Assembly: GCF_024713945.1 (NCBI RefSeq)
Contig: NC_134679.1
Location: forward strand, 6,577,001 to 6,641,000
DNA length: 64,000 nucleotides
Source: Dermatophagoides farinae
Lineage: Eukaryota; Arthropoda; Arachnida; Sarcoptiformes; Pyroglyphidae
Direction: 5' to 3'
Shown here: in pieces, positions 39,144 through 53,513 of the stretch
Layout: every line of letters starts with the position of its first letter
Position numbering within the stretch: position 1 is the stretch's first letter
Translations under genes and position numbers: made by a program
The notes under the pieces: model-generated
What the model saw: only the letters and a program-made list of their open reading frames with translations
Databases searched by the model: none
What the model was told of the DNA's origin: nothing

Positions 39144-41858
39144 CTTTTTTTTCGGACGACCGATTTTTCCATTGTCTCTTTTTCATTCATTCTTTCATAG
39201 TATATATCATGTACATGTACATGGCACACTCTTTTATGAATGATTTTGCGATATGATGATGATGGAAAACATACACACACACATACACACACATTTGCCA
39301 CCATGACTACTATCATCGTTTGTTGTCGATTGATGTCGATCCGGTCGGCTGCCGACGCCGACAATCACTATGATGAAGATGATGATGATCTACAATATAC
39401 AAATATAAGTCATGCCACGCCACCATGGTGATGTCGGCGACAACGACAATGATAATGTTTGATTATCATCATTGTGTGTGTGATTAGTCATCATTATAGT
39501 ATTCTTCCGTTGTTGCTTGGATGCTCTTTCTCTCTCGAATGTCAATTTTTTTTTGTGTGTATGTGTGTAATAAATGAAACAATCCAAAATTGAATGAATG
39601 AATTTGGTTGCAACTTTTTTTTTCTATAGAAAAAAAAATTGTTTATCGCAGCAACAATAATCCATTGGTCGTTGATTTGATAAAATGATAATTTTTTTTC
39701 TCACTCTTTTCTCTCTCTCTCATTATTCTTGTTTGTTTGTTGGTCTCGAATTTTCCATTTGTCGGGCGTTGTCGTCGTCGTCGTCGTCGACGCCGGTGAC
39801 GGTGGCGGTGACGCCATTTGTTTATCATGATTTGATTTACCGGTAATATAATCTATATATCTCTCTGCGTATGTGTTTGTGTAATCAGATAGAAAAAAAA
39901 AATATGAGAGAAAAAAAACGACAGTACATGAGACGGTTATGTGGAAATCGATTTTTGAATTGATGTCGAACACAATAAAATAAAAGAACAAAATAATCAG
40001 GATCTCTGATTTTCTTTTTTTTTTTTTTTTTTTGTTTGATGAAATGATAATAAATGACAAAAAAACAAATTAAAGATTATCAACAACCGATACGATAAAT
40101 ATAGTGGTGGAAAAAAAATTAGGACTATTCAATCCTTTGATTCTGGTTCGATTTTTTTTTATTTGTTTGTTGTTGTCGTCGTCGTCGTCGTCGTTGTTGG
40201 TTGTACTGTTTTTTTTTTATCGGAAAATTTCAATTTTATCGTGAGATCATATAATGGATTTTCTAGATTGTTCCAAAAATCATCGTTGTCAGTCAGTCAG
40301 TCAGTTTGTTCATTCATCTACAAAACACAACTGAAAAGAAATTTTTTTTTTTTTTGGTTGAGAAAAAAAATGCTGGTTTTTTCCATCCATTCCATCGCCA
40401 ATGAGAAATTTTTTTTTTTTTAAACGATGGCCATTTTGAAAGCTTCGGAAGAATTTATTGATTTCGACATCGGATTATCAAACACACACACAGGTATGTG
40501 TGTGTGATATTATGGATTCAGATTATTTTTGGGAATAAAAATAATAAATCAATCAAACGAGATGGTGGGCCAAAAAAAAGAAGACTGCAAAGGTGTGTGT
40601 GTGAGTGCGAGAGAACTCGTTTTGGTTTGATTTTTGTAGCCCAATTAATAATGTGGAACAATAAATAGTAAATTAAATTTTTTTTTTGAGAAATTTTCGA
40701 GGAATTTTATTTTCGAAATATTTTAACGGTTTTTTTTTTGCTTCTTGGTTCGTCGTCCGTTAGGTCATCATCATCATCATCATCTTCACGATCCGCGGTT
40801 TGATTTTTTTTATTTCATTTCAATGATTGTGTAGTAGACACAAATAAGTTCCGCTCTGGTTCTTTGCTTGCTTTTTTTTGATATTTTTTTTTCTTCTTTT
40901 TCTGCTGTTTCCCATGTATAATCAATGTTGAACAATTTGTCGCCGACAATTGATTATCGTTTTTGAATCGTCTTTTTTTTCTCTACTGTTATTTGTCGGC
41001 CAAATCTAATGATCTTTAATTATGGATCAGATTTCAGATTTTTTTTCACTCGTGTTTTTGTTGTTGCTGTTGTTTGTAGGTTTGGCAATTTTTTTTCTCC
41101 CAGCTAATTATACATAAACTTAGTTTTGTTTTGAAAAAAAAATGAAACAAAAAAAAAAAAATTTTTTTCAATGATGATCTAAATTGATTGAATTACAATC
41201 GGGTTAATCAAAAAAAAAAAAAAAAAAATTCAATCGAAATCATTGAATAACTGACAGACAAACAGGCAGATAGACAGAGCAGGCAAGCAGACAACCAAGC
41301 CAGACATTCGATTTTTTTTCTGATTTTTATTCGATTTCGGTATCGGTCAACAGAAACGAGAAAAAAAAACACAAGCCAAAGACCGACAAAGTTGATGATG
41401 ATGATGATTATCATACTGATCATCATTAGGCTATTTTTTTTTGATTGATGTTTTTTTTCCATCTTCAACAGCAAACATCAACACCAACAACAACATGATA
41501 AACGTATGAACAGTATGTGAAGATTATGAATTTAATCTATTCTGTCTGATTATTTATTTTTTTTTTTTTTTTGCTGGGGTGGTGGTATTTTGTATTTTGT
41601 TTGATTCATGTCTAATTGATTGAATGGAATGATGAATGGAAATGAAATGGACAAAAAAAAAGAGAGAAAAATTAAAATTTAAGGATTGATCACACACACA
41701 CACACATAGCCTACATTCAAGATTACAAAAAAAACCAATCAGAGGTCAATCGGAAATGGAGAATTATTTCTTTCTGTTTATTTTCTTTACTCAAAATCCT
41801 CGAGATAGGAATTTATTCAAAAATTTTTTGATCGATCGATTCATGTTAATGGAATTTT

Positions 41859-41901
<43 letters not shown>

Positions 41902-44233
41902 ATTGCTCGAAATCAACATCATCATCATTTTATTTATTTATTTATTTATTCACAAGCCACACACCATGCGATGTTGTTGATGGATTTTTTTTCCACTGAA
42001 CAACGACATTCCATTTCCGTTTAAAGTGGATAAACATGATGGTTGGTGGGTGTTTTTAGTTTTATTTTTGTTTATCGTTTTTTTTTTATTTTATTTTATT
42101 TTATTTTTAGCCAATTTTATTCGATAAATAGAAATTATTTTGATTGATTGATTGTAAATGAATGATTGCTTTTGATTGACAATTCAATAGCAATTCTTTA
42201 CGTTTGTCGATGATGATGATGATGATGATGATAAACAATAAGCCAACAATATACGGGTATTCAGAAATATAAAAGTAGAAAAACAAAAAAAAATGACGGT
42301 TTCATCCATCAAATGTAACCGTCATTATCAATGAAAATTGTTGATGAAATCTAAAAGTAAATTCAAGATTGGATTTTGGAAAATTTCCATCCGTTATATG
42401 AATGAATGTCGCGCCAAATTTTTTTTTCTCTTTCTCTATCCATCTACTCCAAAATGTCAAAAACAAATATATAAAAAACCTATTTCTATTATTGGCCGGT
42501 ACATTTCTATACTTGTGTGTGTGTTTGTGTTTAGACACTCTATGACAACGATAATCATCATGATGAGATAATCTCATCAATAAAAAAAATTTTTTTTTTA
42601 CCTCTACATTACATTATTATTCAATTATGTAAGATTTTGTATTTGTGTAGCCTAACACTACAACAATTGCAACAAAAATGTGTCAACAACTACAATGTAT
42701 CTGTGTGTATATATATATTAACAGGTGCATTACATCCATAACATAAAAAGCAACAGGTGGGGCGTTATTAGTATTTAGTAAAGTAAAAAAAAATTGATTG
42801 TTGAACAACAGATGATTTTGCATAGCAATATTTTTATAGACATTATGACTATAGAAATGAATGATTATATTGCAATAGTGTTTTTTTTTGTTGTTGCATC
42901 GATCAGATGCAAACAATAATGAAATGAGCCAATTGTTTCATTGAAAATATATTTACCTTACCATACAATAAATATATGGACATTTATTATTACAACAATT
43001 TTCTCTCTCTCTCTCTCTCTCTCCTCTCTCTATGGAGGAAAAACGAGTGAAGTGTTTGCCGCCGTTATTGTAAATGAAATTATTCAATGATAATTGATTG
43101 AAATGAAATTTTATACGAGTGTGTGAGTGTGTGATTAATCATCATTCATAATAAACAAAATTTCATTAAACGAATGTGCAAAAAAAAAACAAAACATTAA
43201 CGGAAAATTTTTTTTTGTTTCCATGTATTCAACCAAATATGGAAACATTATCACCTTTTCTCTGTCTCACACTTTTACACAAACTATAGCGTGTGTCCAC
43301 TGTTGAAAATATTTCGCAAACAAATACGATAATCAAATTGAATGGAAACTTTTTGTTTTATATTGATTGATGAAAATATTTCAAAAAAAAATCAATTTAC
43401 GGGAAAATTTTTTGAGAAAAAAAATAAATAAATATAAACAGAAGCCACTAAAATAATTCAACGTTTTTTTTTAATTATAATTATTATCATCATCATTTCA
43501 ATTCAATTAATAATTATCAATCTACAAATATATTTATAAATAATAATCATAATCATAATCATCTTGTGGATCAATGAACATCATAATTCTAAAGATAAAC
43601 AAAAAAAAAGAATCTTCATGCAAACATATATTGTGGATTGAAAATGAAAATTTACTATCTCGAAAAATGAAAAAAAAAATTATCCCCACATCATCAACGA
43701 ATATATATAATATATGAATAAATCAGAAAGTATAGTATTATAGTAAGGACGGACAGGAATAATTTTCAACAGGTTCAGAGGCTGGCTACAATACTGGAAT
43801 GAATTTTTGTTTTTTATCCAACTTGATTTTGAAAGAAAAAAAAATTTCTTTTGACACCAAAAAAAAAATATAGGGAAGTGGCGAACAATATTGAAACAGA
43901 GAGAATGAGACACATGCACGTAATAATTTATCACCTGTATATTTGTTTGTGTATGTGTGTGTGTTCGATACATATTTGGATCGCTGAATAAATGAATTTT
44001 CCAAAAGAAGTGGAAGGAGAAAAAGTGGCGAAAAAAATGTGAAAATATTTTTGAGTAAAAAGAGAAAAAAAATCCACAACCATTAGTTTCAATTTGAATG
44101 ATTTTGATGATGATGAATGAATGAATGAATCATCTAATGATTACGATTTGATAATGGTGATAATAAAGATTTTTTAACTTTGAGAACAATATCTAGAAAT
44201 TCGTACAATTCGTATGATTCATTAATTTGAAAA
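39144..44233. other. Gene-poor region between the small Cys-cluster gene and numb
   Basis: 5 kb without a supportable exon. It is dominated by poly-T/poly-A runs, (ATG)n, (GTC)n at 39770-39790 and 40175-40195, (TG)n/(CA)n tracts and a (TC)n run at about 43003-43029. The part nearest 44233 is presumably numb 3' UTR. Confidence 0.5.
41861..41900. repeat. 40-nt poly-T run
   Basis: Forty consecutive T residues, the longest homopolymer in the window. Length is likely to be unreliable in any assembly. Confidence 0.85.
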
Positions 44234-46774
44234 TTACATTGATACTTCAAAAGCTTTAATCATCTGTCGATTTGTGCTGGTGCTGGTGGTAGTTGTCGTC
44301 GTTGTTGTTGTTGTTGTAGCTGTTATAAAAGTTGATGATGACGATGATACATCTGTTGTTTCGGCAGTTTCTAACATTGTTGAATTCATTGGATCGAAAG
44401 ACTTTGTTTTGTTTGTATTATTGTTATTGGTAATGTTAACATCATTATTTCCAAATTGTGATTGACTTAGATCAAGAAATGGATTCGTACTTTTGAATAT
44501 TTTTGTGGTTGTTGTTTCAGCTGCCGTTGTTGTTTTATTAGTTGTCGTTGGTATTACTGTTGTTGCCGATGTTATGTTCCAATCATCTGAAATTGTTGCT
44601 GTTTCTAGAAATGGATTCTTTGTATGGTTGGCACCATTGATTTTATTGTTATTAATTGTCTTCGATGATGATGATATGCTAAAATTTGTTGATATTGGCA
44701 CTGTTGTTGTTGTCGTCGTCGTTGTTGGATGTTGCTGTAGAATTATTGTTGCAGGCGATTCTGTTGATGATGATAATGAAGATGAACAAAAGGCCGATAA
44801 TGACGTAAATAAAGGCGATGATGATGATGGTGGCGGTGGTGGCGCACAAACTTGGGGCATTTGATCCACAACTGCAGGTGGAATCAATGGCAAGGTCGTC
44901 GTCGTTGTTGTTGTTGTTGTCATAGAGGTTTTTATTGAACCATTCAATGATGATCCAGAACAAGCAGCTATTCCTGAATCTAGACTACCAGTATTTAATT
45001 GATGACTTAAATTATCTGATTTTTGATCCATATTTTGTTGAACCATCGTTGTCGTCGTCGTCGATGAGGATGTGGATGGTTTGTTCAAAATCCATTGATC
45101 TATAAATTATTAATTACAATGAATTATTAGATTGAAATGTTCGAGAAATTCAAAAACAAACAAACCGATATTTGAAAATGAAAACAATGAATTAGCATCT
45201 TTGACCAGATGATTTAGACCGGTACCATTTGATTTGTTAATGTTTTGCGCAATGGATGATTGTAGTGTAGCTGGTGGTGAGAAATGAGATTTGCCATCAT
45301 CGCTTAGACCAATTTGTGAAGTCAATGGCCATGTTGTTTGATCATCATCATCAACATCATCATCATTTTTAGCACTTAACAAACTTAAACCTTGTGATAA
45401 TTGTTGACACATGGCTGCTATGATTGCTGAGCCTGAATCTTCAGCCTTTGTTTCTGACACTATCGATTTATCAATTATCGATGGTGATACTTCTTGGATT
45501 GGCGCCACTTTATAAACGAAAAAAAAAACAAACTCGAATCAGATATTTTTCATTCAATTTTTATAACCTACCAGATGGTGTTAATGAAAGTTTGTGCAAA
45601 AAATCCGGTCGTTTTGTTTCCATTACTGGCTCTTCAAATGTTGCTAAATCTAATGAATGAGCACGATTACGAATTGGAATGTTGTTGTTTACATTTGTAT
45701 CCAATGGATCAATAGTGCTACCATTGGATTTGGTGTGAGAATTAATAGGCGACGATGTTAATGATGATGATGATTTTAATGGATCATTTATAGACGAATC
45801 GGTCAATGAATTTAATCGTAATGAAAGCTGTCGTTTAAACGGTGATGCATGGTTTAAAGGGCCACCACGTAATGAACCTTGTCGTTGAAGTAGGTTTGCC
45901 GTTGCATGTGGTCTAGCCACTGCATATGGATTATGTACTGGTTGTTTCACTGGAACAGGTTCTATTGCAATGAAAACAAAAAACCAAATTATTAAATTTA
46001 TATATTCAGAAATATCATTTAGAGGGAACAAACCAGATGGTTTTGCAACTTGTGGATCCTGTAAACGTTCCGTAATTGATGATTGTCGAAATGATCCAGT
46101 ACGGGTGAAATTATTTGCATCTAAAATTGCCGATACAGATTCTTTATCCCGTTTTTGTTTACGTTCCAAACAAATATTGAACGCACAACCAACGGCATGA
46201 CTAAGACGTTCACCAGAATCTTTGGTTGCATGAAAACCATGACACATCCATCGTCGTGTAGTACCATCACGACAAATGTAGGAGAATCCACGTTCATGGC
46301 TTCGATCCGGTGCACAGAATGATACCTTCTCAATGGTTTGATCAACAATCAAACCCTATTATTAAAAGAAAGGATTGAAAAATTAGAAAAAAAAATTCCA
46401 TTAAAAAAATGCAAATCATACCTTGGTATCATCATCGACAACACGTATACCATCGCCGGTAACATATAATTGACCTTTGACGGCACGTCTTCTTGAATTC
46501 TGTAGTGGAATAAAAAAAATGATTTCAAATTTTTTTTTCGTTAAAAAAATTAATCCCCTTACCCTTAATCTGCGTAATGCATCTTCACATATTTGCATAC
46601 CACGTGATTCATATACTTCAACACAGCCAAGATATTTTACTGAAAATACACAATTACCCGAACGTACGGATTGTTCATCTGATTGCCATTGATGTGGTTT
46701 CTGTGATTCGGTTATAATATCGGGTTTTTTCTTACGAAATGAATTTCGGAACGATTTCCGAAGTCGATCCATTA
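44234..46774 (-). CDS. numb: Numb, PTB-domain endocytic adaptor and Notch inhibitor
   Basis: Cell-fate determinant that antagonises Notch through endocytosis. Six exons: 46774-46563 (ATG at 46772), 46499-46422, 46355-46034, 45961-45572, 45507-45166 and 45099-44234, all in phase; 735 residues from this ATG. The basic start [16 protein letters not shown] precedes a PTB domain (about 35-165: [63 protein letters not shown]), the short form without the mammalian insert. Next come TRTGSFRQ and [10 protein letters not shown] (aPKC/14-3-3-type Ser sites), SQGLSLL as in Drosophila Numb, and two NPFL motifs (near 610 and 650; EH-domain binding). The C-terminus is very Thr-rich and ends FEVSM. A splice acceptor (ggttag) ends just two bases before the ATG, so upstream exons exist and the ATG may be internal in some isoforms. 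Confidence 0.95.
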
Positions 46775-49017
46775 CTAACCAAAATGACAAAAAAAATCCA
46801 ATTTTATTAATAAAAATAATCTACGAATCTAGATGAATATCGTTTAAAAATCTGTTGACAAAGAGTTGTATATGAGAAAGAATGAAAACAAAATCAACTG
46901 AAATAATAAAAACTCACTACTGGAACATTATTATACTGAAAATAAAAGAAAAAAAACCTCCAAACGACACAGATGAATGGATCTATCGTTACTCACATAC
47001 ACACACATCCAATTCAGATAATCATTCGTAGACAAACAGACACACACAAAAATCGAATGTACTCCATAGGTAATAAATAGAAAAAAAAATTTAGCCACAA
47101 TAATCGCACCGAAACACACACACACAAACACACCGATACACATAGACAATCTCCTACCTTTGAATGGAGGCATTGATGATGATGATTGTCGTTTGCCTTT
47201 TTTTCAAGGACTATGACAACAACAACAACAACAAAAAATCAAATAAGAAAATAGACTTTTTTTCTATTTTCTTTGTTCAAAATTATTCAAGATAGAGATA
47301 GAGATATTTGCAATAGCAATAGATGATGATGATGAACAAGAACGGGTTTAAAGTCTCAATTGTAGCGGAAATGATCAATTTAAAGTTTATGTGTCTGTGT
47401 GTGTGGTGGTTGGTTAATGAGTACGTTTGATAGTAATCTTTTGAATGAAAAAAAAGATGCAAAAATTACTATCAAAATCGACAACAACAACAACAATAAC
47501 AATAAAAAAAAACCAAAATATATGAATTCCGTCCGTATACGGATAAACAATGTCATCATCTGTTTACCGTTATTAAAAAAAAAACAGAAAACGGAAAATC
47601 TAAATTTAAATCTAACCCATGAGAATGAGAAATAAAAAAAACACATCAGAACCGTTTTAATTCTTATAATTCTACCACCACCACCACCACATGATGATGA
47701 TGACGATGATGATCATATAGAACACATACACACACAAGACAATAATGGAAATGAAACAAATAAAAATTAATTCAATTCTGTCAACAACAACAACAACAGC
47801 AGCAGTATTATGATGATTACACACTAAATAGAATTATCATGATTATAATGATGATGACAATGACAATTTTCTAAAAAAAAATGAAGGAACTAACCAAAAA
47901 CACAACTACATAATGTGATTTTTTCCCCGTTTGTTGTTGTTGTTGTTGTCAATCGAGATTTTTGAGATCCTGCTGCTACCGCTACTGCTGCTGCTGTTCT
48001 TCATAGTTTTCCTTGTAATAATAATAATGAAATAATGATGATGATGATGAAAAAAAAAATTTTTTTGGTATTCTCTTTAAGCCTGGTGCAAAAAAAGAAG
48101 AAAATGTCATAGATAGATAGACAACATATATACAGACTATGAGCATCCGTCATTATTATTGTCACATTGCAAAATACCAAAATATTCCGTACACACACAC
48201 ATAGGTTGATGATTCATTGAATTTTTTTTTTTCATCTACACAGGCTATTAATGAAAATGTTTTCATCATGAATGGGTCGAATCACGAATCGATAATCATT
48301 ATCAATCAATCTTATAATAATGCAAAAATGTTGCAGGAGTATGATAAATTAACCTAGAATTAGTCTAAAGGTAGAGCTTACAAAGTAAATTTTTTTTTTT
48401 CTGAAAAGTAAAAGTTAATTTAAATGAATGGAAATTAATTTCCGATCGATTAATACAATCTCTCTGTGTATGTCTATGCGTATAAATTCACCAAACAAGA
48501 TAATTATGATTCAGAGGGAAAAAACAACAACAACAAAAAAAATGCACGATGAGAAAAAAATTCACACACACACACAAAAAAAAGCCAGGTGGATCATTCG
48601 ATAATAAATCTAGATGCTGAGAAAATGAAAAGGATTCTTTTACATTTAATTTTTCTAGATAAAAACGACGATGACGACGAGTCATAAGTAGATTTAGAAA
48701 TCAACAACAACAACAAAAAAACATGGATTATTTCTGCATCATTCATGTTTGCTTGCTTGGCCTATTTCATTACATCTCTCTCTCTTTCTAATTTCTCATT
48801 TTTTTTCCATACTATCATCATCTGGATGTCAAGAGGCCAAGATTAGATCGGCATATTATCACATGGATATATCACACAATGATGATGATGAGAAAGGTAA
48901 ATACTCCATACACACACAACAACAAAAAAAAATAAATCTGACGCATACAAAAAGATTTTGTGTGTGTGTGTGTGTATTCCAAAAATGGTCGTGTGTTTGT
49001 GTGTGTGTGTTACACAT
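46775..49017. other. Upstream intron region of numb
   Basis: No firm coding exon beyond the 16-nt candidate at 47158-47173. Simple repeats include (CA)n near 47040 and 47117-47135 and (CAA)n near 47219-47235. A plus-strand open stretch at 48805-48896 followed by gtaaat does not resemble any family I know. Confidence 0.4.
47158..47173 (-). CDS. numb: Candidate alternative first coding exon of numb
   Basis: The minus strand reads ATG CCT CCA TTC AAA G followed by gtaggag, a good donor leaving phase 1. Joined to the numb exon at 46774 (TA ATG GAT) it gives MPPFKV in frame with MDRLRK, with no stop. This exon is short and could be chance, but position, strand and phase all fit. Confidence 0.35.
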
Positions 49018-51482
<2,465 letters not shown>

Positions 51483-52343
51483 AATATTATTTTACTATTG
51501 ATAATGATGATGATGTGGATGCCACATGGATCAATGTATTCGAACCAAATGAAAAAAAAAATTTTCACAATGCAAAATCAATATTATTGAAAGGTTGAAG
51601 AAATGGAATGATGAATTTTTTTTTTTTTTTTTTTGATATCTTTGGTGGCTTAGAGAGATAAACGTTTTTTTTGGTTCTGCAAATTTCAATCAATCCATAT
51701 ATAATTCATATATACGAAAAAGGCACCAAATTCGCATGAAGCCTTTTGGTTGTTTCATATCATTTCAATTCTTGATCTAATTGATTGATGAGAATGGAAC
51801 AATGTTATGTTTCCACAATTCATGAGATTAAAATAAAATCTATATATAGATAGATCACAGCCAAGTGATTTTATTTCTGGTGAAAAAAAAGATTCTGGAT
51901 AGAAAATTGAATTTCTTTCTAGCTGGAAAAAAAAGATTGACGTAATTTTCAAAAATGCACAACCGAAAAAAATGGATTTGATTGAGAAGTTAAAAAAAAT
52001 ATAAAACACAATCTTCTGTGTTTCACAACCGTTGGGTGCAGAATGACAAAATGAATTTCTTCAATTTTTTATCATTTCATTCCAGTGATTCGATTGATGA
52101 CGTTGTTGACAAATATTTTTCATCACATGATGATTATTCTTTGTGTTTGTATAAAATGTTGATCCATGAAATCGTAAACGAAATTGAAATCGAATCAATC
52201 AATCAATCAATCATTTATTGAAACTGTATATATGGTGACATTTCAATTACCAATATAACAATGAAAAGAGAAGAGAAAAGAAAAAAAAATTGTATTTATA
52301 TAATTAATAATTTGGAAACATTCGGAACAAAAAAAAAACTTAC

Positions 52344-52430
52344 CCGAATCAAATTCAATGACATTCAGAATTGGTATTTTATTCTTCTTTGAAGATTTTT
52401 TGCCTTTATCATATATACGATAATTTATAT
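52344..52430 (-). CDS. Candidate upstream alternative exon feeding the transmembrane exon
   Basis: An 87-nt open segment lies between an acceptor (ttaaacaacag) and a donor (ATTCGG|gtaagt), phase 1 in and phase 1 out. It encodes about 29 residues with a basic patch KGKKSSKKNK and the end ILNVIEFDS. Spliced to the exon at 49688 it continues directly into the membrane segment, as an alternative to the MEETFD exon. Its own upstream exon, which must contain the start, was not found. Confidence 0.4.
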
Positions 52431-53513
52431 CTGTTGTTTAATGCAGATTCAAATACAGATAGAATGATGATGCAGATTCGAGCATAAACACACACACACA
52501 CACAGATCTATCAACGACCAATAATCAGTTTTTGGCAACAACAAAAAAAAAACAAATGCAATCAACGTTTAAATGATTATATCATCATCATCATCATAGT
52601 TTTCATTTCGAACGGCAACCGAATTGATTGATTCAATCGAATCGAAACGAAACGTAAAAACATTAGATTCAGATGATGAATCCTATTATTATGCAGAAGA
52701 AGGATTGAAACACACACACACACATACAGACACACTTTAAGAAAAGAGAAAAAGATACTTGTGAGTTGCAGTCAAATTTTCGAATGATGATGTTGATGAT
52801 GATGATTGAATTGCAATAATTGCCACGAAAAAGAGATGATCAAGACAACAACAACAACAACAACGAAAAAAAATGGACAGCTTTAGGTGATGTTTTTCTG
52901 TTCTTTTCTTCTATAGTGAGTGTTGTCGATGTCGATGAAGAAAATCAAGTTTTTTTTTTGTTCATATCGTCATCATCAACAGGATCGTTGCCTTATTACT
53001 GTCTTCATCATCTTCAAAGATTTGTTGTTGTTGTTGTTGTTCATTAGATTCATTGTTTAGAAGGCAATTCAACCATTACACATGAAGAGAAAGTAAAAAA
53101 AAAACCTCGATTGATTCGATCCAGAATTACATTGAATTTCATTGTCCATCATTAATCATCAATGATTTTTAGAAATTGAATCTTTTGATTCAATGATCCT
53201 TAACATAACAAAAAAAAATAATGATGAAATAGATGCCTCCCCCACCACACACACACACACAAAACGTTTTTTTGGATGGATAAAAAAAAGTTCAACTGTC
53301 AAGCGCGCTTCCTCAATCTCCTTAAGAGTTGTCCAGTCCATCCATTGGCAGAAGCATTTGGAATTGAATGAAAAAACCGAATTGAATTTTTGATATCCAT
53401 ATGATGAACCACTACCAATTCTGTGCTCAGTTTACAGTATTTACTCGCATTTAAAATAAACAGTGAAACCTTGGTTAATTATTTATCATCAAAAAAAAAA
53501 AAATTTTATTATT
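52431..53513. other. Intergenic region downstream of PNPT1
   Basis: No supportable exon. A less repetitive, GC-richer patch at about 53288-53372 is open on both strands; I could not assign it. (CA)n tracts are present at 52490-52502, 52709-52723 and 53248-53262. Confidence 0.45.

Noticed and set aside
44274-44864. Plus-strand Val-rich frames opposite the numb 3' exon
   Set aside because: They are antisense readings of the Thr-codon runs in the Numb C-terminus.
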